Origin: an uncultured Clostridia bacterium | Lineage (GTDB): Bacteria; Bacillota; Clostridia; Christensenellales; CAG-917 | DNA length: 44,151 nt | Direction of reading: 5' to 3' | Assembly (NCBI GenBank): GCA_947629635.1 | Contig: CANREO010000002.1 | Coordinates: 1-44,151, forward strand | In this document: positions 15,967 to 24,724 of the stretch, piece after piece | Layout of the letters: the number at the start of each line of letters is the position of its first letter | Numbering within the stretch: position 1 is the first letter of the stretch | Program-made: the position numbers and the translations under genes | The notes under the pieces: generated by a model | What the model saw: only the letters and a program-made list of their open reading frames with translations | What the model was told of the DNA's origin: nothing | Database searches by the model: none

Positions 15967-17712
15967 TCAGTCTTTGGGCAAATCAAGTTTTATGTGTACC
16001 TCTTTCAGTTGCTTTTCCGTTACTTTTGACGGGGCGCCCATAAGTATATCCCTCGCATTCCTGTCCATTGGGAAAGTAATGACTTCGCGGATATTTTGCT
16101 CGTTGAGCAACAACATCACTATGCGGTCCACACCAGGGGCTATGCCTGCGTGCGGCGGCGCTCCGAACTTGAACGCGTTGTAAAGCGCGGAAAATTTCTG
16201 CTCTATCACGTCTTTTCCGTAACCGACGATTTCGAAAGCTCTTTCCATAATTGCCGGCTCGTGATTGCGCACCGCGCCGCTTGAAAGTTCGACGCCGTTG
16301 ACAACGCTATCATACTGATAAGCCAATATGTCAAGCGGATCTTGCGTGTTGAGCGCCTCGAGACCGCCCTGAGGCATAGAGAAGGGGTTGTGGCAGAAGC
16401 CAAGTTCTCCCTCGTCGTCGTATTCGTACATCGGGAAGTCCACGATCCAGCAGAAGCGATAGGCGTCCTTTTCAAGCAAATCCAGCCCTGTACCCAGCTC
16501 CGTGCGCAAATATCCGGCTTGTTTTTCCGCGCCTTTTTCTTCGGCGACCATAGCCACAAATCCCCCTGCTTTTAAGTCTAGGCGCTCCGAAAGAGCTTGC
16601 TTTTCATTTGCGACGAATTTTGCGACACCGCCGGCAAGCTCTCCGTTTTCGTCCAGCTTAAACCAATACATATTGCTTGCGCCGTTCTGCTTTACGCGTT
16701 CGGTCAAAGCGTCGATCCACTTCCTCGTCTCCTTAAAGTCGTTGACCGCGACCGCCTTTATTGTCTTGCCCTTTTCAAAGAAGGGCGCTTTGCCTTCGAG
16801 AATGTCCGTGACGTCTTTGACTATCAACGGGTTGCGAAGATCGGGCTTGTCCGTGCCGAAATCCCTCATAGCGTCGCGATAGGAGATGCGACGGAAAGGC
16901 CCCTTGTCCACCTTGAAATGTTTGGGCGCAAACTCGCTGAATACGCCGCTGAGCACTTCTTCCATAACCGCAAATACATCCTCTTGAGTGGCAAAGCACA
17001 TTTCCGTATCGAGTTGATAAAATTCGCCGGGGCTTCTGTCCGCACGCGCGTCTTCGTCGCGGAAACAGGGCGCTATTTGAAAATACCTGTCGAAGCCGCT
17101 TGTCATAAGCAACTGTTTATATTGTTGCGGAGCTTGCGGCAACGCGTAAAAGTGCCCGGGATATACCCTTGACGGCACTATATAATCCCTTGCACCCTCC
17201 GGAGAGCTGGATGTGAGGATGGGCGTCGTGATTTCCAAAAATCCGAGTTCCGTCATCTTTTGTCTGAGCCAGCTTACCACCTTGGATCGAAAGACGATCT
17301 TACTTTTGACGTCGGGATTGCGCAAATCCAAAAAGCGATATTTCAGTCTTACATCCTCTCTGGATTGAGTCGAAGTTGCCACCTCGAAGGGCAATTGCTC
17401 ATAGCATCTGCCCAAAACTTCGATGCGCTCGGGCTCTATTTCGATCATACCCGTGGGCATATCTTTATTGGGCGCGCTGCGCAACACTACTTTACCCTCG
17501 ACCGACACCGTGCTTTCGCGTGGGATGCTTCTTATCTGCTCCTTTTTTTCGTCGTCCGCGACAACCGCTTGTGTATAGCCGTAGTAATCCCTAAGCACGA
17601 AAAATATCACAGCGCCCAAATCGCGCACGCTGCTCAACCAGCCGCAAAGCTTTACCCTTTTGCCGACATCGCCTTCGCGAAGCTCTCCGCATGTATGTGT
17701 TCTCAGTTCCAT
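15967..17712 (-). CDS. aspS: Aspartyl-tRNA synthetase, bacterial type
   Basis: A 581-residue class II synthetase charging tRNA-Asp. Domains in order: an N-terminal OB-fold anticodon-binding domain (about 1-105), catalytic core with motif 2 (FRDEDARADRSPGEFYQLD), the GAD insertion domain of bacterial AspRS (about 280-410), and motif 3 (GIAPGVDRIVML) near the end. A separate AsnRS in the same operon suggests a discriminating AspRS, but this cannot be proved by eye. It is last in the asnS-asnA-aspS operon, 15 bases after asnA, with an AAGGT ribosome site. A degraded copy of its own 3' end lies about 110 bases downstream. Confidence 0.97.
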   Translation of the reverse strand: MELRTHTCGELREGDVGKRVKLCGWLSSVRDLGAVIFFVLRDYYGYTQAVVADDEKKEQIRSIPRESTVSVEGKVVLRSAPNKDMPTGMIEIEPERIEVLGRCYEQLPFEVATSTQSREDVRLKYRFLDLRNPDVKSKIVFRSKVVSWLRQKMTELGFLEITTPILTSSSPEGARDYIVPSRVYPGHFYALPQAPQQYKQLLMTSGFDRYFQIAPCFRDEDARADRSPGEFYQLDTEMCFATQEDVFAVMEEVLSGVFSEFAPKHFKVDKGPFRRISYRDAMRDFGTDKPDLRNPLIVKDVTDILEGKAPFFEKGKTIKAVAVNDFKETRKWIDALTERVKQNGASNMYWFKLDENGELAGGVAKFVANEKQALSERLDLKAGGFVAMVAEEKGAEKQAGYLRTELGTGLDLLEKDAYRFCWIVDFPMYEYDDEGELGFCHNPFSMPQGGLEALNTQDPLDILAYQYDSVVNGVELSSGAVRNHEPAIMERAFEIVGYGKDVIEQKFSALYNAFKFGAPPHAGIAPGVDRIVMLLLNEQNIREVITFPMDRNARDILMGAPSKVTEKQLKEVHIKLDLPKD

Positions 17713-17727
17713 ATCTACCTTCTTTAT

Positions 17728-18732
17728 TTACAGCAAGCGTATGCCCGCCTTATTGCACTCTTCTATCATATCCGCCGGCCAAATGCTCGCCTGCACTTCG
17801 CCGATATGAGCCTTTTGCAAAATCAACATGCAAAGCCTGGATTGCCCTATGCCGCCGCCTATCGTCAATGGAAGTTCTCCCGAAACTATTTGCTTGTGAT
17901 ACTCGTGCGCCATTCTGTCCTCGGCGTGGGCGGCTTTTAGTTGTTTGACAAGACTTTCCGCGTCGACTCTGATGCCCATAGAGGATATCTCCAAGCTGTC
18001 GTCCAGCACCTCGTCGTAGAAGATTATATCGCCGTTAAGTTGCCAATCGTCATAGTCCGGAGCTCTTCCGTCGTGAGGTTTGCCGTCGGAAAGTTCGCCG
18101 CCGATGTTCATAAGAAAAACAGTCCTGTACTCCTTGGCCAGCGCGCGCTCTCGGTCGTGTGCGCACAACTCCGGATATCTTGCAAGCGCCTCCTCCGTCG
18201 TGACAAACGTCGCGTCCCTTTTCAATTTCAGATCAATTGAGGGAAATACGCGCTTTGTTTCTTCAAGAGTATCGACTATTGCACTGACTATGCGAGAGAC
18301 GACCATTTTCAAAAAATCGACGTTGCGTTGCTCGCGACCTATGACCATTTCCCAGTCCCACTGATCCACATAAACGCTGTGCTGGCAATCGCATCTGTCG
18401 TCGCGCCTTATGGCGTTCATATCAGTATAAATGCCCTCGCCGTTTCTGAAGCCGTAACGTTTTAATGCAAGCCTTTTCCATTTCGCAAGCGAATGGACTA
18501 TTTCCGCCTGCACTCCGCCCTGTGCGGATATGTCGAATTTCACCGCTCTCTCGACGCCGTTAAGGTCATCGTTGACGCCCGTGCCGCTCTTCACAAACAG
18601 GGGCGCGGACACCCTTTCAAAGCCGAAATTCTTTACAAAATTGCGCTGGAAAGCGTCTTTTACAAATTTTATTGCCTTTTCGGTTTCCCTCACCGACATT
18701 TTGGACGTATAATTTTCAGGGATAGAATACAT
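17728..18732 (-). CDS. asnA: Aspartate-ammonia ligase (asparagine synthetase A)
   Basis: A 334-residue enzyme making asparagine from aspartate, ammonia and ATP through an aspartyl-adenylate. It is structurally a relative of class II aspartyl-tRNA synthetases. Family features visible are the N-terminal VSAPLF and VNDDLNG blocks, RDDRCDCQHSVYVDQWDWE in the middle and LTIGGGIGQSRLCM at the C-terminus. Length matches AsnA. A GGAGG ribosome site precedes the ATG. It lies between asnS and aspS, so asparagine supply and both charging enzymes are expressed together. Confidence 0.97.
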   Translation of the reverse strand: MYSIPENYTSKMSVRETEKAIKFVKDAFQRNFVKNFGFERVSAPLFVKSGTGVNDDLNGVERAVKFDISAQGGVQAEIVHSLAKWKRLALKRYGFRNGEGIYTDMNAIRRDDRCDCQHSVYVDQWDWEMVIGREQRNVDFLKMVVSRIVSAIVDTLEETKRVFPSIDLKLKRDATFVTTEEALARYPELCAHDRERALAKEYRTVFLMNIGGELSDGKPHDGRAPDYDDWQLNGDIIFYDEVLDDSLEISSMGIRVDAESLVKQLKAAHAEDRMAHEYHKQIVSGELPLTIGGGIGQSRLCMLILQKAHIGEVQASIWPADMIEECNKAGIRLL

Positions 18733-18788
18733 CTCTTGCCTCCGAAATTTATTTTATATACGCGTTGCGCATATTTATTTTCCACAAT

Positions 18789-20174
18789 TTACATCAAGTC
18801 GCCGGCAGTGCGAGCATAAAGTTGCACGTCTCTTATGTTTTGTATGCCCGTAACATACATCATAATCCGCTCGAGACCGAGCCCAAAACCGCTGTGAGGC
18901 ACTGAACCGTATTTTCTAAGTTCCATATACCCGACATAGTCTTCCATATTCATGCCGCGCTCTTCCATAGCTTGTTTGAGCTTGTCAAAATCCGCCTCTC
19001 GCTCGCTGCAACCGATTATCTCTCCCACGCCGGGCACAAGCAGATCCGTCGCTGCGACGGTTTTGCCGTCCTCGTTTTGCTTCATATAAAACGATTTTAT
19101 TTTCTTAGGGTAGTTGACGACAAACACGGGCTTGTTGAAAACTTGCTCCGTGATGTATCTCTCGTGTTCGGACTGAAGATCCAACCCCCATTCGACGGGA
19201 TATTGAAATTTTGCTCCGCTCTTTTTGAGAATGTCTATGGCTTCCGTATATTCCAAAATCACAAAGTCGCTGTCAACTACCTTTTGCAATTTGTCGCGAA
19301 GCCCCGGCTCGAACGCCTTTTCGAAAAACGCTATTTCTTCCGGGCATTCCGCAAGCACGGCGCCTATGATGTATTTTATCATGCTCTGAGCGATCTCGAT
19401 GATGTCGGGAAGCTTTGCAAACGCCACTTCGGGCTCCACCTGCCAAAATTCCGCCGCATGACGGGGGGTATTGCTGTTTTCCGCCCTAAATGTCGGCCCG
19501 AACGTGTAAATTTTTCCCATTGCCATCGCGGCGACCTCTCCCTCAAGTTGTCCGCTGACGGTCAATCCCGCCTTGCGCCCGAAAAAGTCATGCGCAACAA
19601 AATCCGCCTCATCTTTGGCAGCCATGGCATCGGTATAGCCGTTTGTGGTGACGCGGAAAATTTCGCCCGCGCCTTCGCAATCGCTACCCGTGATGATGGG
19701 AGTGTGTATATAAGTGAAGCCTCTTTCCTGGAAGAAACGATGTATGGCAAAACTCAGCTTAGAGCGCACTCTTAACATCGCGTTGAAAGTGTTTGTGCGC
19801 ACCCTGAGCTGTGGGATGGAACGCAAAAATTCCATGGAATGATACTTTTTTTGAAGAGGATAATCTTGAGGGCAATCGCCCAACAATTCTACGCGAGTGG
19901 CATTGATTTCAACATCTCCTTCTTTAAGCGCGGCGACCACGGTGCCCTCAACGCTGACGGACACGCCGTTTTTCATAATTTGCGAGACGTCGCCCTTATA
20001 TTCCGCCTTATTGATGACGATTTGCATATGCCTCAAACAAGAACCGTCGTTTAACGCCAAAAACGCCATATTTTTGCTGTCGCGTGCAGTACGCACCCAT
20101 CCTGCGACAGTCACTGTCTTGCCTTTAAAGGCTTCGCCGTTTTTAAGAATCTCCGCAACGTCGATAAATTGCAT
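18789..20174 (-). CDS. asnS: Asparaginyl-tRNA synthetase
   Basis: A 461-residue class II synthetase charging tRNA-Asn. It has an N-terminal OB-fold (about 1-110). The core carries FTYIHTPIITGSDCEGAGE, motif 2 with TFRAENSNTPRHAAEFWQVEPE (in two parts), and motif 3 with GFGLGLERIMMYVTG. These are AsnRS-specific blocks. A GAGGTG ribosome site precedes the ATG. It heads the operon behind a TTTACA-17-TATAAT promoter with a leader of about 90 bases; no T-box specifier structure is evident. Confidence 0.97.
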   Translation of the reverse strand: MQFIDVAEILKNGEAFKGKTVTVAGWVRTARDSKNMAFLALNDGSCLRHMQIVINKAEYKGDVSQIMKNGVSVSVEGTVVAALKEGDVEINATRVELLGDCPQDYPLQKKYHSMEFLRSIPQLRVRTNTFNAMLRVRSKLSFAIHRFFQERGFTYIHTPIITGSDCEGAGEIFRVTTNGYTDAMAAKDEADFVAHDFFGRKAGLTVSGQLEGEVAAMAMGKIYTFGPTFRAENSNTPRHAAEFWQVEPEVAFAKLPDIIEIAQSMIKYIIGAVLAECPEEIAFFEKAFEPGLRDKLQKVVDSDFVILEYTEAIDILKKSGAKFQYPVEWGLDLQSEHERYITEQVFNKPVFVVNYPKKIKSFYMKQNEDGKTVAATDLLVPGVGEIIGCSEREADFDKLKQAMEERGMNMEDYVGYMELRKYGSVPHSGFGLGLERIMMYVTGIQNIRDVQLYARTAGDLM

Positions 20175-20272
20175 TTGCTCACCTCTTCGTACGCGTATTT
20201 ATTTGTCGCTCTCGGCGAGATAAAATTTAAGAGCCGAAGTCGCTATAGCTTTATTTCCTTTTATATTTTGTA

Positions 20273-20301
20273 ATTATAAATACAAACTTTTCATTTGTAA
20301 A
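20273..20301 (-). promoter_or_regulatory. Promoter of the asnS-asnA-aspS operon
   Basis: TTTACA (20301-20296), 17-base spacer and TATAAT (20278-20273), divergent from the trxB promoter about 60 bp away. The leader is too short for a T-box and contains no T-box sequence. Confidence 0.75.
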
Positions 20302-20334
20302 GTATTTTCGCGCGGCTTGAAAATTTGCTTTTGC

Positions 20335-20364
20335 TTGACTCGTCAAACGGCAAACGGATATAAT
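20335..20364 (+). promoter_or_regulatory. Promoter giving a leaderless trxB transcript
   Basis: TTGACT (20335-20340), 18-base spacer and TATAAT (20359-20364), then six bases ACTTTT before the ATG at 20371. Transcription should start at or next to the A of ATG. No ribosome site. Confidence 0.75.
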
Positions 20365-20370
20365 ACTTTT

Positions 20371-21273
20371 ATGAAAACTTTCGACGTGATAATTATCGGC
20401 GCAGGGCCGGCGGGACTCACCGCGGCGCTGTACGCGGCAAGAGGCGGTTTAAAAACTGCCGTAATAGAAAATTCCGCCGTGGGAGGGCAGGCGTCCGCCG
20501 CTTCCGCGATAGAAAACTACCCGGGCATAATATCGATAAGCGGATTCGACCTCGCTTACGCCATGCTTGAACAGTGCAAGCAAGTGGGTGTGACTTTTTA
20601 TTTCGACGGCATAGCATCCATGCAACTCGAAGGCGAGGAAAAGTCGCTGTGCCTCGTCGGAAACGAGTCGCTCGCGGCAAAGTTTGTCATTATTGCGACC
20701 GGAGCATCTCCGCGAAAACTCGACGTCTCCGGTGAGGAGCGCTTTGTCGGCAAGGGCGTCTCCTATTGCGCCACTTGTGACGGCGCGTTGTACAGGGGCA
20801 AGACGGTGGCGGTAATCGGCGGAGGAAACACAGCTGCGGAAGAGGCTCTTTATCTTGCAAACCTCGCAAAAAAGGTCTATTTGATACACCGTCGGGACTC
20901 ATTGAGAGCAGACAAAATTTTGGCGGAAAAACTTGCTGTAAGCGAAGTGGAAATAATTTGGAACAGCGTCGTAACAAATTTGAAAGGCGAAAGCAAATTG
21001 CAGCAAATAGAACTTGAAAATGTCAAAACTCATACATTAAATGCTCTTTGCGTTGACGGAGCGTTTATTGCGATCGGTCGACAACCCAACTCATACGGCT
21101 TCGACGTAAAACTGGACGGCGGCGGATATATCGTCACGGACGAACATATGCACACCTCTTCGGACGGAGTGCTTGCGGTGGGCGACGTGCGAAGCAAAAG
21201 TCTGCGGCAAGTCATAACGGCATGTGCCGATGGGGCTGTCGCCGCCGATACGGCGATAAAAAATTTATTGTAA
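20371..21273 (+). CDS. trxB: Thioredoxin-disulfide reductase
   Basis: A 300-residue cytosolic flavoprotein that transfers electrons from NADPH to thioredoxin. FAD motif GAGPAG (10-15), redox-active pair Cys133/Cys136 (CATC, before DGALYRGK), NADPH motif GGGNTAAEEA and the second FAD motif GVLAVGDV. The start at 20371 gives the canonical N-terminus. The frame extends 18 codons upstream, but that part contains the promoter. It is followed by a terminator and apparently transcribed alone. No thioredoxin gene is in the window. Confidence 0.95.
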   Translation: MKTFDVIIIGAGPAGLTAALYAARGGLKTAVIENSAVGGQASAASAIENYPGIISISGFDLAYAMLEQCKQVGVTFYFDGIASMQLEGEEKSLCLVGNESLAAKFVIIATGASPRKLDVSGEERFVGKGVSYCATCDGALYRGKTVAVIGGGNTAAEEALYLANLAKKVYLIHRRDSLRADKILAEKLAVSEVEIIWNSVVTNLKGESKLQQIELENVKTHTLNALCVDGAFIAIGRQPNSYGFDVKLDGGGYIVTDEHMHTSSDGVLAVGDVRSKSLRQVITACADGAVAADTAIKNLL

Positions 21274-21278
21274 TTTGG

Positions 21279-21300
21279 GGACGGCTTGCCGTCCTTTTTT
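21279..21300 (+). terminator. Terminator of trxB
   Basis: GGACGGC-TT-GCCGTCC followed by a T6 run, five bases past the stop codon. It separates trxB from glmM. Confidence 0.85.
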
Positions 21301-21356
21301 AACAAAATACTTTAATTGAAGACAAAAATTTTTATAACTCTCGATGGCTGTTCTCA

Positions 21357-21362
21357 TATAAT
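21357..21362 (+). promoter_or_regulatory. -10 box of a probable leaderless glmM transcript
   Basis: TATAAT lies seven bases before the ATG at 21370. The -35 region is weak (ATAACT at 17 bases). No ribosome site precedes either possible ATG (21361 or 21370). Confidence 0.55.
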
Positions 21363-21369
21363 GGTTCGT

Positions 21370-22725
21370 ATGCGATATTTCGGAACGGACGGTATAAGGG
21401 GCAAGGCAGACGCCCTGCTGGAAGAAGAATTGCCCTACTGGCTTGGCAGAGCGCTGGCTTTTAAGGAGAGCAAAGTCATTGTGGCGCGCGACGTGCGCCT
21501 CTCTTCTTTGGACATTGAAAAACAGCTTTGCAAAGGGCTGTTGGACGGACGCGCGCAAATTTGGCTGACGGGGGTGTTGCCTACGCCCGCGTTGGCGTAC
21601 ATAGCTTCCAAAGAAAAGGCCGATTATGCCGTTATGATCACCGCCTCCCACAATCCGCCCGAGTTTAACGGTTTGAAAGTTTTCGGCAAATGCGGAAAAA
21701 AATTGAGTTTTAACGAGGAAAAAAATTTGGACGGCGCAATTGTAGCCCTGCGTGTCGGGACTACGGAGATCTCAGACGACGGGGTCGCCGCCGACGGTTG
21801 CTATGAAGAGGACAGTCATTTGCAATACGAGATTTTCGCGAATAATCATCGGGTGCGCATCGCTTCGGGCGCGGAACAGCTGTATGCCGAACACGTCTCG
21901 TCGATGTTTCCTCGCTTTGACGGCATAAAAGTCTGTCTGGACTGTGCGCACGGATGCTACGCGACGCTCGCCCCTAAAATATTCGAAAGTCTTGGCGCAA
22001 AAGTGCGCGCAATACACAACACGCGCGACGGCGCGCTTGTCAACGTCAATTGCGGCTCTACTCACATCAAGGCCTTGATCGACGAAGTCAAGCCCGGCGA
22101 GATCGGTTTTGCCTTTGACGGCGACGGCGACAGAGTCATCGCGGCAGTGGACGGCAAACCATACGACGGCGACGCCATACTCCTTGCGCTTTCCACGCTA
22201 TATCGCATCCAGGGTAAATTGCGCAAAAAATTCGTCGTCGGAACGATACTCACAAACTCCAGATTGCAACGCGAACTGGCATTTCAAAATACGGCGCTCG
22301 TACGTACCGATGTCGGCGACAAACATGTATTGGAAGCGCTTATAAATTCGAATTGCCCACTGGGCGGCGAAAAGAGCGGACATGTCATCATGACGGACCG
22401 CGCTCTTACGGGCGACGGCGTCATCACCGCTCTTGCTCTTCTGGAAGTGAAAAAAACGATAGGCTCTCTTCCGCGCTTTGTGCCATACCCTATGCTGGAA
22501 TTCAACATCGAGGCAGAACATCCCGAAGATTATATCTCCTCTGCGGAATTCGAAGCAAAACTTAAACTGGTGAAGCTCAAATACAACAAAAAGGGCCGAC
22601 TTATCGTCAGACCAAGCGGCACCGAACCTTTTGTGCGCGTCGCCTTTGAATGCTTTTCCCAGGAAGCGGAACCTGTTTTTGCCGACATCAAGCGCATGCT
22701 GAGCGCGCAGCGACTTTCCGAATAA
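21370..22725 (+). CDS. glmM: Phosphoglucosamine mutase
   Basis: A 451-residue enzyme converting glucosamine-6-phosphate to glucosamine-1-phosphate for peptidoglycan precursor synthesis. The N-terminus MRYFGTDGIRG is diagnostic of the family. The phosphoserine loop is TASHNP (Ser93), the metal loop DGDGDR, the sugar loop GEKSGH and the phosphate loop RPSGTEP near the C-terminus. The start at 21370 matches the family; an ATG three codons earlier (21361) overlaps the -10 box. It is probably leaderless. A terminator separates it from trxB. Confidence 0.96.
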   Translation: MRYFGTDGIRGKADALLEEELPYWLGRALAFKESKVIVARDVRLSSLDIEKQLCKGLLDGRAQIWLTGVLPTPALAYIASKEKADYAVMITASHNPPEFNGLKVFGKCGKKLSFNEEKNLDGAIVALRVGTTEISDDGVAADGCYEEDSHLQYEIFANNHRVRIASGAEQLYAEHVSSMFPRFDGIKVCLDCAHGCYATLAPKIFESLGAKVRAIHNTRDGALVNVNCGSTHIKALIDEVKPGEIGFAFDGDGDRVIAAVDGKPYDGDAILLALSTLYRIQGKLRKKFVVGTILTNSRLQRELAFQNTALVRTDVGDKHVLEALINSNCPLGGEKSGHVIMTDRALTGDGVITALALLEVKKTIGSLPRFVPYPMLEFNIEAEHPEDYISSAEFEAKLKLVKLKYNKKGRLIVRPSGTEPFVRVAFECFSQEAEPVFADIKRMLSAQRLSE

Positions 22726-22816
22726 AACGCAATTTGGGGTTTATCTTACGGTCTCGGCACAACAAACCGCCGTTTTGCCGAATTTTTTCTTATCTTAATA
22801 TATGCGTCGTCTATTA

Positions 22817-22845
22817 TTGACTTATTTTTTACATTGAATTAAAAT
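22817..22845 (+). promoter_or_regulatory. Promoter of the LemA operon
   Basis: TTGACT (22817-22822), 17-base spacer, TAAAAT (22840-22845). The leader of about 37 bases ends in an AGGGAG ribosome site. Confidence 0.7.
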
Positions 22846-22888
22846 GAATTACGGCATACAAATATAGATGCATATAAAAGGGAGCGAT

Positions 22889-24706
22889 ATGGACGACAGC
22901 ATTTTGGAGCCACTTGAGGCTTACAAAAACATATACAAAAAGCAATTCGTCGACAATGCCGACGACATGTTTGAATCCCTTGTCAAAAAATCCGGAATCG
23001 ATGTCGGAAAGAATCGCGCAACGACTAAGGCAATGCGAAACGAAACGGCGGCGAGCGCGACGATCGCGCGCAAAAGATCTGGGCTGAACGCCCTACGCGT
23101 CTTTTTGATCATCCTCGCTGTCGTAGGAGCAATTGCCGCCGCCGTCGGCATTTATCTGCTTGCGGAAAACATGACTTTGGAAGGTGGGCTTTGCCTCGGC
23201 ATAGGCCTTTGCGGCGGCGTTTTATCTGCAATTGTCATATTCGCGGCGCTCAATCCCAAAATTAAGGTTTTAGAAGCTCAAAAGCGACAGCATGACCAAA
23301 AGGCGGAGGCTCTGCGCAACGAGGCATGGGAACAAATGCGATCGCTGAACGGACTTTTTGACGATAATATGACGAAGCAACTTATCGAAAAGACCGTGCC
23401 GCTTATAAAAATCGACGACAATTTCAACATGCGTAGATACGATTATCTCAGCGGCAAATACGCCTTTGGTGCGAACGACGCCGCAGATCGGTCTACAATC
23501 GGCATTTTGACGGGAGAAATACTCGGCAATCCGTTCGTTGAGGACAGGCAACTTGTCGGATCGTGGGGGTCGCAAACATATTACGGCAGCATAGTGATAA
23601 CCTGGACGACCACATATCGCGACTCCAACGGACATTTGTGCACCCAACATCATTCTCAAACCCTGACGGCGTCCGTGACTAAGCCCAAACCCATATATCA
23701 AAAACAAACTCGTCTGATATACGGCAATGAAGCGGCGCCGGATTTGCACTTTACGCACAAGCCCACTCATGCGGAAAGGATGTCCGAAAACTCGCTGGAG
23801 CGCAAGGTTAAATCGGGCAGTAGGAAGCTGCGTCGCCGTCAAAGAAAGCAACTCGCAAACGGAAAGGGCACGTTTACCCAAATGGGCAACGAAGAATTCG
23901 ACGTGCTCTTCGGGGCAGATGACAGGGACAACGAAATTCAGTTCAGACTGTTGTTTACTCCCCTTGCGCAAAAAAACATGCTCTCGCTTATGAAGGACGA
24001 CGAGGGATTCGGGGACGATTTCAATATGCGCAAAGTCGGCTGCCTCAACTACATATCTTCCGAGCATTCCGCCAATTGGGATATGGATACAAGTTTTGAA
24101 AAGTATTATTCTTTCGATGTGGATATATGCAAACAACGTTTTTTGCAATTCAACGCTCAGTATTTCAAATCACTTTTTTTCGATCTTGCGCCACTGTTGT
24201 CGATCCCCTTATATCAGCAACACAAACCACGCGAATACATATATAGAGAAAATTACACACGTAATTACACCGATTACGAGGCGGAATGCGCAGTCAACGC
24301 ACTTGGCGAAGACGCCTTCAAGCATCCCATGTCCGCAACTCCGGCGCTTTTGAAAACCGCGATTATATCAAAAGACGGCCGTTCCGATCACATCGAAGTT
24401 ACGGCTTACTCATACAAGTCGGAGGATCGGGTGGAGTTTGTCACGATGCTCGGCGGCGACGGGCATCTGCACAGTATTCCCGTACATTGGCTCGAATATC
24501 TTCCCCTCGAAAACAAAAGCACAGTAAAAATAAAGGAACTGGGCTTTTCTCAGAGAGAATTTTATACGCGATTGGCCGAAACGGAACTCGGCAAAACGAT
24601 CGACGGCTACGGAAAGCGCAACGCATATTCGCACGGCTTGCTGTGCTGTCTTGTGGACGCGTCCGACAAAACATTTGACACCGAACTCGATAGAGTTATA
24701 AAATAG
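22889..24706 (+). CDS. LemA-associated two-pass membrane protein, unknown function
   Basis: A 605-residue protein. A charged N-terminal region (1-68) precedes two adjacent membrane helices (about 70-91 and 101-121) and a large C-terminal part of about 480 residues, probably on the same side as the N-terminus. A coiled-coil-like stretch (125-150) follows the helices. Later parts contain a Thr/Trp/Tyr-rich beta block (225-262: YYGSIVITWTTTYRDSNG) and a basic patch (GSRKLRRRQRKQ, around 310-325). No catalytic motif is recognised. The general plan recalls the DUF3137-type proteins found beside LemA genes. The ATG at 22889 has an AGGGAG ribosome site; the earlier ATG at 22868 has none. Confidence 0.8.
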   Translation: MDDSILEPLEAYKNIYKKQFVDNADDMFESLVKKSGIDVGKNRATTKAMRNETAASATIARKRSGLNALRVFLIILAVVGAIAAAVGIYLLAENMTLEGGLCLGIGLCGGVLSAIVIFAALNPKIKVLEAQKRQHDQKAEALRNEAWEQMRSLNGLFDDNMTKQLIEKTVPLIKIDDNFNMRRYDYLSGKYAFGANDAADRSTIGILTGEILGNPFVEDRQLVGSWGSQTYYGSIVITWTTTYRDSNGHLCTQHHSQTLTASVTKPKPIYQKQTRLIYGNEAAPDLHFTHKPTHAERMSENSLERKVKSGSRKLRRRQRKQLANGKGTFTQMGNEEFDVLFGADDRDNEIQFRLLFTPLAQKNMLSLMKDDEGFGDDFNMRKVGCLNYISSEHSANWDMDTSFEKYYSFDVDICKQRFLQFNAQYFKSLFFDLAPLLSIPLYQQHKPREYIYRENYTRNYTDYEAECAVNALGEDAFKHPMSATPALLKTAIISKDGRSDHIEVTAYSYKSEDRVEFVTMLGGDGHLHSIPVHWLEYLPLENKSTVKIKELGFSQREFYTRLAETELGKTIDGYGKRNAYSHGLLCCLVDASDKTFDTELDRVIK

Positions 24707-24724
24707 AAAAGACGGAGGTATATT

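Noticed and set aside
20175..20270. T-box leader for asnS
   Set aside because: The leader is only about 90 bases, lacks a T-box sequence and has no strong specifier stem.
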